Part shown: one piece after another, positions 45,751 to 58,475 of the stretch
How positions within the stretch are numbered: position 1 is the stretch's first letter
Layout of the letters: each line of letters starts with the position of its first letter
Assembly: GCF_001632365.1 (NCBI RefSeq)
Contig: NW_024468561.1
Coordinates: 70,106 to 128,580 of the forward strand
Length of the DNA: 58,475 bases
Source of the DNA: Laetiporus sulphureus 93-53
Lineage: Eukaryota; Basidiomycota; Agaricomycetes; Polyporales; Laetiporaceae
Direction: 5' to 3'
Notes under the pieces: model-generated
What the model was told of the DNA's origin: nothing
Databases searched by the model: none
The model's input: the letters and a program-made list of their open reading frames with translations, nothing else
Translations under genes and position numbers: made by a program

Positions 45751-47919
45751 CGGCAGCGTAGCGCTGATCGTCGCCATCATATATACCCAGCGAAAACATA
45801 ACACAGCATGTTTCGGCCTTGTGGGGATATCGTAGCGTATATGTACTGTGCACGGAGTGGCAAGTTGCGCGAAGACTGAAGTGACGAGAAGGCCTACAAA
45901 TTCTGCGCCAACTGCCGGGCCAATCGAGCGCTTCATATATTTGTTTGCTCAGAGCAAGCGTGTTGTCCTTCACGAAGTTGTAGGGGTCGGATTATGTTTC
46001 TGATCACTAAGCTGACCGGATATCACTTGCGTTGATGTAATTACCATCAGTAATCATGAGTAGGAAACGGGTGAATTTTTGAGCCTATGACTTACGTCCA
46101 GTTAGAACGTCCGTGGCACTCCAGTCAGCACACAGCCAGGGCTGCTTGGCCTGCTTCTCGCATCATGCCGGCCAAGAAGAATTCTTGATGAGACCGGCTA
46201 CATGGCCGCCTCTTCGAGACGAGTGTCTTGATAACATGCTGGTAATGTGAATGATACAAGGTAGTGCATCACGGCAGGAACACGGAGCCCGAAGGCGAGA
46301 ACTAGCGTAAGCGCACGGTTCAGCACGAGAACGTACACCAATACTTCGATGAATGCCGTTCGAAGTCGCCGCAAGTGCCCGTCATCGGAAATGTTTGGCT
46401 AGCAGCATGGCTCACGAGACCCCGCATTCCTTAGAGGGTGCAGGAATGTTCCACCAAGCGAAATTGACAAAGACGAGGTTTGCGGATCGGTTGTTCCACC
46501 TCGAATCGAACTGTTCCAAGGGTGGAGGCATCCAAACAACCACCATCACTGAAAGCAGCGAAGAAGGGATCCAGAGCAAGGCACCGTCACTGAGCAGTAG
46601 CCTTCAAGCTTCAGAGTCGCTCGATGCTTCCTAAACTACTCTTCCTCCGACAGACCACGTCCACCACGATCGACAGAGGTAGGATTCCATAAGGTCTCGG
46701 AGAAAGACATCATCAGCGTTAATTAATGACCATCGACATCGTTCATTCTTGCGCGAGTATCTTAGAATTCCAGCGAAGCAATTTGCCAGACCAAGGGGCG
46801 AGTCCAAGGGATGTCGGGGCCGCTGGAATCGCCTACGTGTAGGCGCTCGATAGTGGCGGTTAGAAGTCGTGAGAACTGCTTACCTCAGGAGCTATTACAG
46901 TTTCTTTTTTGCTTCGACGTTCGGCGTTCAACTTCCTCGTCCCCTCCGGACTTGTTCTGCCTGCTCTGCGATGATCTCTGAATGCAACCTGGCTTCTTCC
47001 TCAATGATGCGATGTCGATCTAATGCAAAGACTACTTTTCTATGACGGTTGAGACTTCGATTGACAGTGTTGCAATATACAATTTACATCTGGTTTGACG
47101 ACTCTGGCGCAAACATGGATAGCACCTCCAATTGAATCGGAGTGCTTTCCCCCGAGACATTGCTGGTATTTTCTCAAATTACGCTGGCATGTACAATCCA
47201 TAGATTCGTCAGCCGTGACGCTGGATACACGCCCCTTGCGGTTTCCGGCATGAATTCCACGTATTGAGCATTCTAGGAGAGGCGAACGGCGCACGCCCGG
47301 CGAGTTCAGCCACCCACGTACCAAGTCAAGGCCCTTCACAATCGTTTCTACGTGTTGTGTCTGTTACGGTCGTGGAAGATTGACTTGATCTGACGGCTTT
47401 GCCACCTGGCTTCGTCTTGAAGTCAGGTGGGTCGCAGAGTCTTGGATTCATTCAGTCTCAGTAGAGTTGAGCGCAGTCTATGCCTTTGAGGCATCTCCTT
47501 GCTGTTCTCGTAGTTTTGAGACGTACATCTACTCCAAGAAGTGCTCGTTGGCTCTCATTTCTAGTCAAACGTAGGCTGCACAATTTATGACTGTACGTTA
47601 AGTTGTAGGATCTATAATGCAGATGTCTTCTGTGCACTGTCTTTTGAACAAAACTTTCTCGAATACAAGGGCAGCATATGCCACCAAGTGATTACGAACG
47701 TGAGGAGCGCGTTCCCCGCCGTTAACACATGGACAGTTGTTCCCGACGAATTGTCTTTCCGGGCAATCCCGCCTGATCGCTGACAAACCCGGCTGAATGG
47801 ATTGCCTCTAGAATTGGTCGCCTGCCACTGGCTGTCACCACTGGCTGTCACCCTTACCCCGCGCCGACCAGGGATTGCTCCCGTACTGTTTCCCTTCATC
47901 TACAACACAGCTGGCTGCC
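45751..47919. other. Gene-poor region upstream of the SNF1 kinase gene
   Basis: No recognisable gene. Open frames at 46353-46634 (plus, Ser-rich) and 47040-47339 (minus, several Cys) have no family I can name. The last 300 bases should contain the kinase promoter. A duplicated CACTGGCTGTCACC motif sits at about 47827-47852. Confidence 0.4.
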
Positions 47920-50180
<2,261 letters not shown>

Positions 50181-51605
50181 TCGGACAATATGCCCCCGGT
50201 GCGATATCGTGGATGCGATCTACCAGCGGTGCTGGTATATAGTACGCGATCTTTCCGTTGCTGTCGAATTGCTGTGCTTGTGATGCTTATTGGGTTACCC
50301 CCGTGGAGGATATGCTATTAGCTCTTATTTAGTAGAAGGCAATGTATGATTACGGCAGAAGTTCCAGCAGGTCTTGTATAGTGCAATGCAACAATTGTCG
50401 TCGACTCGTTCTCGTGCGCCATGCTCTCTCAACAACGTACAAGGCTTCCCTGCAAGGACCGATAACACCCTGAAGTCCGTGCAGTCAAATCCCTATTCGG
50501 TTGCATCATATGCCGTTTATTGATTAATTGTATTTGCTCACGTTTGGTTGATTGGCAGGTACTTCGGCGCGTGTGCGTAAGAAGACTTGCCTGTATCGAT
50601 TAGCGGAGGTGAGTAGCCTGATGGCGTCCGCATCAACTTCGCGCACGGACACCCGTCAGCAGAGTAGCTAATGTGGACTCGCCTCATTGCTCGTGTGCAC
50701 GTAGATGAGGACACCAATACCGAGGAATGGTCCGTCTCTGGCGCTGGCGTTACTGCGTTCTCGCTTCAAGTGCAGAATGGCAGAGTGGATGAGACCCAGG
50801 ACTACAGAGTCGTACGAGCCTGTCAGGCCGTTTGCCAGTACTCGCAGCGTCTCCTCGGACATGCTGTGGCCGTAGGTAAAAGAGCTCCTGTCGTCAAACG
50901 CTGCCGCCGACAAGTGCGAGGATCGTCTACGTCTTTGATCACTATCGATGCCGACGTAATCGACCATCAACCCCCCTTCACACTGTTCTGGAGGAGGTCT
51001 GAGACTCCTTCGCTGCAATTAATGACGACTGACTTGGCCCACAGCGGCCGTCGGCATGCAAGCCGTGACGGCATTGGCTATGGGACCTGTCCTCCTCACG
51101 TGGAAGACATGTATGGCTGTCAGATGCGGGAGCTTCTGTCACTAGGCTGTTGATGAATTTGGTCCATGTCACACGAATTTCCGCCATTATGCCTCTCTAC
51201 CCCGCCTCCTGGACGACGATCATGCATCTCTCAGACGCACATAATGGAGAATGCGCTCCCGGCGTACAAGCCCCAAGACTCTCTGGGAGCACAGCATCAG
51301 CGTGCGGGTGGGTCTCCGGGCCCGCGGCGCACATGTACGGGACGTGGATACTTCCTCGAACCGACGTGCGCATGGAAGGGATCCGCAAGGCTGCTTCTTT
51401 GTTGGCTAATGTGACTGAAGAAGGGATTCCGATTGATAGACGCGTGATGGATTCATGTGTTTGGCCACCCCGATGCATCGAGCGTGGGAGGCCCGAGAAG
51501 TTCCCATTCCAGGTAAACCCACTTCCATAGATGGACATTCAAGTTGAAAATTCTATCCCAGAAACGTCTCCGCCACGTTACCGCTTGTCAAGCAGCCACC
51601 GCGCC
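50181..51605. other. Intergenic region between SNF1 and the Pumilio gene
   Basis: Both strands hold frames of about 115-160 codons (50671-51153 plus, 50668-51018 minus, 51197-51538 minus). The minus frame includes MSEETLRVLANGLTGSYDSV and looks faintly coding, but there is no domain, start or splice context I trust. The Pumilio promoter must lie at the right end. Confidence 0.35.
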
Positions 51606-51612
51606 TATAAAT
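51606..51612 (+). promoter_or_regulatory. TATA element of the Pumilio-family gene
   Basis: TATAAAT lies 79 bases before the ATG at 51691 and only 13 bases before the upstream in-frame ATG at 51625. With transcription starting about 30 bases downstream, the 51691 ATG would be the first in the mRNA. This favours that start. Confidence 0.55.
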
Positions 51613-51690
51613 GCCCGATCACCCATGTTCAACTCTCCTCCCACCCCCAACTCGTCTCCTCTATTCACCATCACCACCACCGCCCTCGTC

Positions 51691-54352
51691 ATGGAACACA
51701 CTGCCTCGGCTCAGCCCTTCGACCCTTTCTTCGACATTCAACCTCAGCAACGCTCCATGGCCTCCTCCATCTGGGCGCCTCAGCCGCAGCCGTCCGAGAC
51801 GGCCTGGTCAAAAGCCATCGACTCGTTCGCTCGTGTCAACGGTGGAAACAACCCTGCGCGGCCGGATCCACGTCGTGTTAGCTCTTTCCCCACCGGTAAT
51901 AACAGCTGTGAGGATGTTTTTGGTCCTGTCGGCTTGAACGGCTACCTCCACAAGAAGAATGTCGGGGCCATCGGCGACGGTCGCAAGAAGGGCTCTCCCA
52001 CCTTCGAGGACGTCGTAAGTCTCTTTTTAGGTCAATATATGCGTCCTTTCTAACGGTCATTGCAGCACGTCGAGCAGTTATTGCGTACTCTGAACCTTCA
52101 TTCCCCCGTGCCTTGCATTGCTCAGTCCGGAGACGCTCAGTCTTTGCAGACGTCTCCTGATTTATCGCCCGTTTCCAACAACTCTGCTCTCCTCACTCCC
52201 ACCGACCTCTCTCCTGCCAAAACGTTCGACCTCAAGTCGAATTCAACGTATGGGCTTGGAATAATCCACGAGCAACAGAACGATCGTCTCTATGAGACGA
52301 CTGTCCCATACAGATATAACGATGTACTCGGATCGCAGACTATACCGACCATCATCCGCCCGTCGCACAATGTCCCCCCTCCTCGACGAGAGGCGAGCGG
52401 CCTTCCCTTCTTTGAACCGTTATCTGAGGTGTCCTCATCGACGTCGGGCTCCCAGGCTTTCTTCCACCCGTTCTCTCACTCGCAGCTTGTCCAGCCTCGC
52501 GTTGAAAATGCTCCACAAGCTCAGAACTCTTGGACCCAACAGCGCGTTCGTACATCCTCTGACTGGGTACAGATAGAGGATAGGACCGTAGCAGACTTCT
52601 CTTCGAGCGCGTTCACGAACGAGTCTGTAGCGCACTCACGTCAACCTAGCCATATGACATCCCATTCAAGCAGTCATTCGCATTCCCACGAGGTACGTTG
52701 ACTATATGCGCAGTGGAGGAGCGTGTCTGACTATATGTTTGTTCCTACCGCAGCCCATCAACTTCCTGTCTCTGCTTCACCCTTCGTCGACGCCGCCGTA
52801 TCATCTCTTCGTGGCTCGCATCATCAAGTCCTCGGACCAACAAGCGTCTATATTTCTTCAACAAAAACTCAAGGTTGCCGACAGCGACGAGCGTGCCAAG
52901 ATTGTAGACGCTATATGCGCGAAAGGTTTCGAGATGATGGCTCACCGGTATGCCGCTCCTTCGCACGGTCTTGTCTGCGACCTGTCTCACGCTATTCCTC
53001 TGCAGCTTTGGAAACTGGGCCGTCCAGCGGTGTCTTGAAGCGACCGCCAGTCCCGAAGAAAGACGTAAGATTGTGAACTGCATGAGGTATTGGCTTCTCT
53101 TCATCTCCCCCGGTGTAAGCGCTTATACTTTAACGTGCAGGGGTCGCATCGTTGAGCTTGCTACCAATTGCTACGGTTGCCATGTTCTGCAAAAAGCTTT
53201 GGACTGCGAAGAAGACATCAGGCTTCTGATTGTCTCCGAGCTTTTGCTGGGTGATCCCGCTCAAACGCTGGTGAACAAGCATGCCTCTCACGTTTGGAGC
53301 AAGGTACGGCGCTACATAATCTCCTCTCGCCTCGTATTAATGTGCAGGGCAGATCATGGAGTTGACCTGGACGCCGCCGGCTCCCCCTATCTTCGCATAG
53401 TATGTCCTTTCGGTCGTTCTAGCTTACACGTCGCGCTGATATATCGGCAATGGCAGCGTCAACAAGTCTCTGAAGGGCAAATGGGCTGCTTTGGCGTGTC
53501 ACGAGACAGGCTCGCTCGTCGTTCAGGTACGCCTCTCTCTACCTCCATACGAACTTGCACTGATGAATAGTTTTCAGCATGCATTCGAGAATCTGGAAGA
53601 GTCTGCTAAGGATGGCATCGTAGACGAGCTGCTCAACCAAGGCTCTGCGGTCTTCAGTGAAGTGGCGAAGAGCCAGTGGGGATCCTACTGCATCCAGCAT
53701 AGTCCGTCTTTCCGACATACTTTCATAGTCCTTCACTAATCGCAATTGTAGTTCTCGAGCACGGTTCCAAAAAGCATCAAGACATGGCACTCGAGCACCT
53801 TCTTGCAGGCTTGCTCGAGTATGCCACGAATGAACAGGGCGTCAAGTCGGTGACGAAAGCTCTTAAAGAGGGAGGCAAGGAGACTCTTGACAAGATCATC
53901 AAACGCATGTGTGAGCCGGCGAAAGGGTAAGCGCATATAGCGGACGATCTTATATAATGTGTCCCTCTCATGCTTGATTCTTCAGCGGTCGAAGGGCCAC
54001 GATAGTTGATCTGGCTTTGTCTGTAACCGGTAGTCAGCTCATCGCAAGCGTCCTACCCAACGTACGTCTGAGCTAGGGATTTCCTACGCTATCTGATCTC
54101 ATTTGCTACTCCAGGCCGACAAGGATCAGCGTGCGTTCCTATACGATTCTATCCGCGGCCATATCGTCACACTTCGCGGTTGCAAGACTGGATCAAAAGT
54201 CATCTGGCTCTTGTGAGTATAAACGCTATGCTGTCTGCTTCGTAGATTCACTGACCTTTCTTGAAATCCAGCGACAGGATGGTTCGTAGTCTATACTTAT
54301 CCCGCGATGCCGCATTTTGATGCCCTGACAGCGCGCATACTACGGTTATTGA
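51691..54352 (+). CDS. Pumilio (PUF)-family RNA-binding protein
   Basis: Exons 51691-52014, 52066-52692, 52754-52947, 53006-53086, 53141-53303, 53353-53399, 53457-53526, 53578-53701, 53752-53926, 53986-54061, 54115-54212, 54272-54281 and 54332-54352 join in phase to about 669 residues. The N-terminal 300 or so residues are Ser/Pro-rich and disordered-looking. PUF-type helical repeats follow: ICAKGFEMMAHRFGNWAVQR, GRIVELATNCYGCHVLQKAL, GKWAALACHETGSLVVQHAF, FSEVAKSQWGSYCIQHILEH and LSVTGSQLIASVL. The end is GCKTGSKVIWLFDRM then RAYYGY. Such proteins bind 3' UTR motifs and control mRNA decay or translation; targets are unknown. The start at 51691 is chosen from the C/T-rich leader and TATA position; 51625 is also in frame and would add 22 residues. 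Exon 12 is a 10-nt micro-exon. Thirteen exons make this the most fragmented gene here. Confidence 0.88.
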
Positions 54353-54998
54353 AAGCGCATGATGTTGTCCGGCCGACTCTCACCAATATTCTTTCGGACA
54401 TATATCCAGCGGCATCTCACGCACGAATCAACGGTCATCAACATGCAGTACATCATCTCCTTGAAAATTCGGATAATCACATATTCATCTTCCGCTGCAA
54501 TCACGCTCAAATTATTGTCGCTCATCTCTCGCATCATCAAGTTAAACGTATCAAGACCGGTACCTCCTCAGCATTTCCTTCCCGTGCCGCAAGTCGGCAA
54601 TGCAAGCTCAAGTAAATTATCGATATCGACTCTGGCCACTGTCCCTACAAACCACCTCTGCACACGCATCATGGACTCGGTGTTCGCATGATCTTTCTCT
54701 TCGCATTTACAACGGACTCTGTTTACTGCTCCGTATTCATAACTTTCCATTTCGTCCGTTGTCCACCAGGGGTCGTGCATCGTACCCTCAAAGGCCATGA
54801 ATTTTCTCTTGTCGCACAGACGATTCATCATGTAATAGTACGGAACGTAAGTAGAACCAGCAAGCACTGTAGAGCATATGTCCACACCATCCATCGTATT
54901 GCTTACTGTCCTTACCGAAAATCCTGCAAATGAATGAAATGCGCATGGTCGCCAGTGATACCTGAATTTGTGTGCGTGAATAGTTAGTCGATTCACAA

Positions 54999-55042
54999 TC
55001 GCACAAGTTAGTTCTCTTTGACCTCAAAGAGAACTTGTGCGA
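54999..55042. repeat. Strong hairpin, 19-base-pair stem
   Basis: TCGCACAAGTT-AG-TTCTCTTTGA (54999-55021) pairs with TCAAAGAGAACTTGTGCGA (55024-55042). The loop is two bases (CC), and a two-base bulge (AG) interrupts the left arm. All 19 stem pairs are Watson-Crick. Confidence 0.9.
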
Positions 55043-55274
55043 GCGAAGACGTACCGTTCGCTGCAGCTCATACCTTCAACCGCGTATGAATGCATAAACA
55101 TCTTCATACCTTCGGTGGATCCATGCGTATGGGGAACTCGATTTGCAGAGTGTACTGAGAGACGGAACATTGTTCTCACTGGTAAGGCTCTGGAGGGTCC
55201 CGTAGTTATGTGACTGGGTACCCAGTAGTACAGTGGTCGTTGCCCGCCCTTGCCGACAATAATGTCATTGACCG

Positions 55275-55357
55275 CTGGCCAACAAGACCACAACAGCGAA
55301 TTAGCGATCTCCCGGCGGGGGCTTGCCCCTCTCACTGGCCAACAAGACCACAATAGC
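55275..55357. repeat. Direct repeat of 23 bases, 60-base spacing
   Basis: CTGGCCAACAAGACCACAA-YAGC occurs at 55275-55297 and 55335-55357 with a single difference. The GC-rich segment between them contains CCCGGCGGGGGC. Confidence 0.85.
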
Positions 55358-56863
55358 AGAATGAAAAGCGCAGCAGGCGTCTCATTGCCGGTCGTTGGAT
55401 AACACAGTTGCAAAAGCATAGGAAACTGGGAGGCCATGGTGACTTAGCTTTCACATTGCAAGGGAGGAAGCTACTAGAGAAATAAATTGCGGTTACTGAA
55501 AAGGGACTGCAAAAACATGCGAGTTGATACACCCTCAAAGGATTCATCGGGCGGGCGTAACCAGCAGGCCCTAACGATGGATGGAGCATTCCAGCGCATC
55601 ACGCACGTGTACGTAAGTTCACGCATCCGAGTCTCGACCAGGTCAACTCGACGTCGATTCGGATTCCCTGTCATCAAAATCAAAGATGAGTGCGATATCT
55701 CGTCTAGGAGAAATTCATGGATTCATGCGTGCGGTCTAGGAGGTCGCGTTTCGTTCTCGCGCTGCCATGAAACAGCCAACTTACTTCACAAACATCCGGA
55801 GGCGCGCAACCAGCCACACTAATCTGATGTCGTGCGCTCGCTAAGATGTGGCACCTCACAGCACTTCCCGTTACGCATCTCTATATTTCAGTGACCGGAA
55901 ACCATCAGTACGCGCTCATCTCACGGCCTGTGTAATATCTGACTGATGGATGGTTGACAGATGCGTATTGGCACAGCAACGAGTGGCTTCGGGAGAGGAT
56001 ACAATTCAGTGGAATCTCGAGGACTTTCGTACATCGCACTTTGATTGATAGGTGGTTTCAGAGCGCTCCAGGTCCTGGGAAGCTAATTTCCGCTGACTCG
56101 ATTAGTTACAGCTTACGATCCCGACACTGGCGACCTGTATCGTAAGGTCTCCAGCTTGCGGTGCACGAAGGATGTCCAATTCTGCAAATTCTAGCTTGAC
56201 CCACAAATGATGGATGTAAAGCTCACGCGGTCGTTCTGATTAGCACAGCAAGAAAGTACCGATTGTCATTGTATGAAAGCAATAGCTCGCACCTTTCCTT
56301 CCGTTACTGGATCGCAAGTGGTAGAAACTTGCAGGTTGGTAAAACAATAGCAACCCTCCTCACATCTGCCATCCTTCTCGCATAAGGAATCGAGGCTTTT
56401 TTTTGCAATTAAGCTCGCGCTGGAAACGGGAACCAATCTGTAGAGCGTTCTCATCGCATGAATATTGCCCACAAATGATCACGCAATCGCGACAGAACAC
56501 GCATGGCTCACCTATTTCTGGCTAGTTCGCACAGGATAGACAGGCGATGTGATGCAACGCTGTGGCAAAGATGCGCGCACTGTCTTCGTCAGTATTTGAG
56601 ATCTGTCAACGGCAGCGCTGGCGACTCCAATCCATCTGGCGTTGTGGGCAAATTGCTGTGTAATATCAGTATAAATGGATTCACAAGCAATCGGAATGCC
56701 CAAAACCCTCTCTCCGCTCACTCCTTCGATTCTGTTCACCCCCCCTTGCTTCGGCTTCCTGACATTGAGAACTAGTTCTGTGAGTCAACTGATATCCCAT
56801 GCGCATGACGTACTTACGTTGTAATGGTTTAGTCATCATAACTTAATCTATTATCGTCTCGAA

Positions 56864-57581
56864 ATGTTCTTCTCTGCCATCCTTGCGGCTGTCCTTCCCA
56901 TTGCTGCGCTGGGCGCCGAAATAACGATCCAAGTCGGCCCGAACAATACCAACACGTACAGTCCCACAAAGTGAGCTTAACCACCTTCCGTTTTGGCGTC
57001 GACGCTGACATCGTTCATCAAACCAGCGTCACTGCCGCCGCGGGTGATGTCCTCACGTTCGAGTTCGTGTCAGGAAACCACACCGTGACCCAGTCGTCCT
57101 TCAAGACGCCATGCGACGAGCTTACGTTCGCCAACGGATCGACGGGGCTTGACTCCGGGTTTTTGCCAGCAAACTCTAGTACGACGACGATGCCGACCTA
57201 TAAGGTGCTGGTCAACGACACGACACCTCTTTGGTTCTACTGCCGTCATCCTGGGTGAGTCTATCGCTCATGAATGTTTCATACACTGTGGTGTAGTGAC
57301 TCGCGTACCTTGAACAACACAGCCACTGCCAACAAGGAATGGTCTTCGCCGTCAACCCCACCTCCAACGAAACGTTCGCTGAGTTCCAGGCTGCCGCGAA
57401 GGCATCCAACGAGACGAGCACTAGCACTTCTACGACGCAGTCATCTGGCTCGACGACGGCCACCAGCTCGTCTGCGTCAGCAACGTCTACGACCTCAAAG
57501 AGCAACGCAGGGGCAACGCGCCTTGGCAGTGCTGGTGCAATGCTAAGTGCCATTGGCGTGGTCGCGGCCTGGGTGCTGTGA
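56864..57581 (+). CDS. Secreted cupredoxin-fold protein, Ser/Thr-rich, probably GPI-anchored
   Basis: Exons 56864-56970, 57027-57254 and 57323-57581 join in phase to about 197 residues. Residues 1-17 form a signal peptide (FFSAILAAVLPIAALGAE). A plastocyanin-like cupredoxin domain follows, with NVTAAAGDVLTFEFVSGNHT, a Cys-containing segment (FKTPCDEL) and the copper-site region WFYCRHPGHCQQGM. The His in GNHT and the Cys, His and Met in the last segment fit type 1 copper ligands. The C-terminal third is Ser/Thr/Ala-rich and ends in a hydrophobic segment (GAMLSAIGVVAAWVL), consistent with GPI attachment to the cell surface. The family is known in fungi as extracellular serine-rich or phytocyanin-like proteins, with roles in cell wall or copper/redox processes that are mostly undefined. 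Donors are GTGAGC and GTGAGT. Confidence 0.9.
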
Positions 57582-58183
57582 CTGGGTTAGCAATAGCAAG
57601 CAGTATAGGCTGACATCCTCGGAGACAGTAGTACTTTCGACTTTCGATATTGCTTATCAGTACTCTAATGCGGATGATACTGTGACGCTTGAGCGCATGA
57701 TCTTCTCCGGAGCTGCGATAAACTGCATTGGCCACTGGCACACCCTAAAGCCGAGTCCATGAGAAAGAAGGGCGATGGCGAGGGAGAATATGCTGACCTT
57801 GACATCCCCCCGGCACAATTCGCATTGAATCTTGGCCTTGAAACCACGCCCGCCAGCTTTCGTCAGTGAAACAAAAAGATTGTCTGAAATGCTTTGCCGC
57901 TGAGAGAGGAGTTCACTTTCGCACCAATATTCTATTGACGATGTCCGAGAATTGTGCCTTTGCCTACTGCTATGGGTGACCACGGCTCAGACAAAGCCGG
58001 GCATTGCTGATATTGTGTTACGCCTAGTCCAACTTTAAAGCACGGGAGTGACACATTCGAGACGCACACGAATGTCCTTCAAAAAACTTCAAAGTGGCGC
58101 GCGGATATGGTTAGAGGGAAAAAAAATCCAAATCCATGTTATAAATTAAAGCGAAAACACTCAGACAGCGAGATAGTAAACAC
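57582..58183. other. Convergent intergenic region
   Basis: This stretch lies between the 3' ends of the cupredoxin gene (plus) and the partial gene (minus). A 108-codon minus frame (57657-57983) has no recognisable domain. An A-rich stretch at about 58120-58150 may serve the minus-strand gene's 3' end. Confidence 0.4.
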
Positions 58184-58475
58184 TCAAAACATCCCCTCTC
58201 GCCTCGGTACCGCAACAGGTGGCGGCCGGTGGCTCGCTGCACTTCCCGGTCGATCCCGATCCCTCGAGCGCGGTGGAGGCGGCGCCGGGCTGGCTCGCGC
58301 CGATCTTGGAGTTGGCGTGATTGTCCTCGTCGTCCCCGCAGACGATGACCGGGGTGGAGGCGAGATGATCTGGGAGGCCGGCGAGCTCGGAGTGGGCGAC
58401 AGAGGCGATGTCACGCTGATCCCCGGGAAAGAAGACGAGACGTGCGTGTTGACGGATGGGAGTGGCGGGACGGGC
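58184..58475 (-). CDS. Pro/Ser-rich protein, C-terminal end (5' partial)
   Basis: A minus-strand frame stays open from the window edge to TGA at 58184-58186, giving about 96 residues. It is rich in Pro, Ser, Arg and Thr (SPLSPTPSSPASQIISPPPR, RSRDRDRPGS) and ends PRREGMF. No domain is visible, and this looks like a disordered tail. The gene body lies outside the window, so no function can be given. It could include an intron boundary near the edge that I cannot see. Confidence 0.6.
   Translation of the reverse strand, partial: PVPPLPSVNTHVSSSFPGISVTSPLSPTPSSPASQIISPPPRSSSAGTTRTITPTPRSARASPAPPPPRSRDRDRPGSAASHRPPPVAVPRREGMF

Larger units (their letters stand above)
54353..56863. other. Intergenic region with hairpin and short direct repeats
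   Basis: No recognisable gene. Minus-strand frames at 54568-54996 (142 codons, GTG start) and 55024-55437 lack domains, and the second covers the direct repeats. A strong hairpin lies at 54999-55042. Confidence 0.4.

Noticed and set aside
47040..47339. Small Cys-rich secreted protein (CFEM or hydrophobin-like) on the minus strand
   Set aside because: The Cys spacing does not match either family and there is no signal peptide.

Overview
The window looks like nuclear DNA of an agaricomycete basidiomycete. The reasons are many short introns (about 45-75 nt, GTRNGY...YAG), pyrimidine-rich leaders just before start codons, and protein families typical of that group: a CHAT-domain protein end, a basidiomycete F-box family, a Pumilio-family protein, a CBM21 glycogen-targeting subunit and a Ser/Thr-rich cupredoxin. 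All exon coordinates below were read by eye from splice sites and reading frame. There is no transcript evidence.

Layout. 1-304: 3' end of a CHAT-domain gene. 1098-10774: a compact gene block holding histidyl-tRNA synthetase (+), a small ankyrin protein (-), cytochrome c oxidase subunit Va/Cox6 (-), an RRM/SR-like RNA-binding protein (+), an RWD-domain protein (-) and a long gene ending in a HAD-like domain (-). 10775-22312: gene-poor DNA with short repeats, a hairpin and coding-looking relics, ending in a purine-rich stretch. 22313 to about 25496: CBM21/PP1 regulatory subunit (+). 25497-31176: gene-poor, with two tandem duplications. 31177-32022: small coiled-coil protein (+). 32023-40204: gene-poor, ending in a second purine-rich stretch. 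40205-42597: F-box-type protein (+). 42598-47919: a 27-base G run and a decayed amidohydrolase gene. 47920-50180: SNF1/AMPK-alpha kinase (+). 51691-54352: Pumilio-family protein (+). 56864-57581: secreted cupredoxin, probably GPI-anchored (+). 58184-58475: C-terminal end of a Pro/Ser-rich protein (-), cut by the window edge.

How the genes relate. This is mostly a housekeeping neighbourhood, not an operon or an obvious biosynthetic cluster. The only thematic links are two glucose/glycogen regulators about 22 kb apart (the PP1 glycogen-targeting subunit and SNF1 kinase) and two genes with mitochondrial presequences (HisRS, Cox6). Paired genes share promoters or 3' ends: HisRS/ankyrin convergent, Cox6/RRM divergent, RRM/RWD convergent. 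I saw no clear transposase, reverse transcriptase, CRISPR array or tRNA. The most useful oddities are a probable dual-start HisRS, micro-exons of 10, 13 and 14 nt, apparent single-base frame defects clustered in two adjacent genes, a decayed amidohydrolase, and long antisense open frames in purine-rich DNA upstream of two genes.
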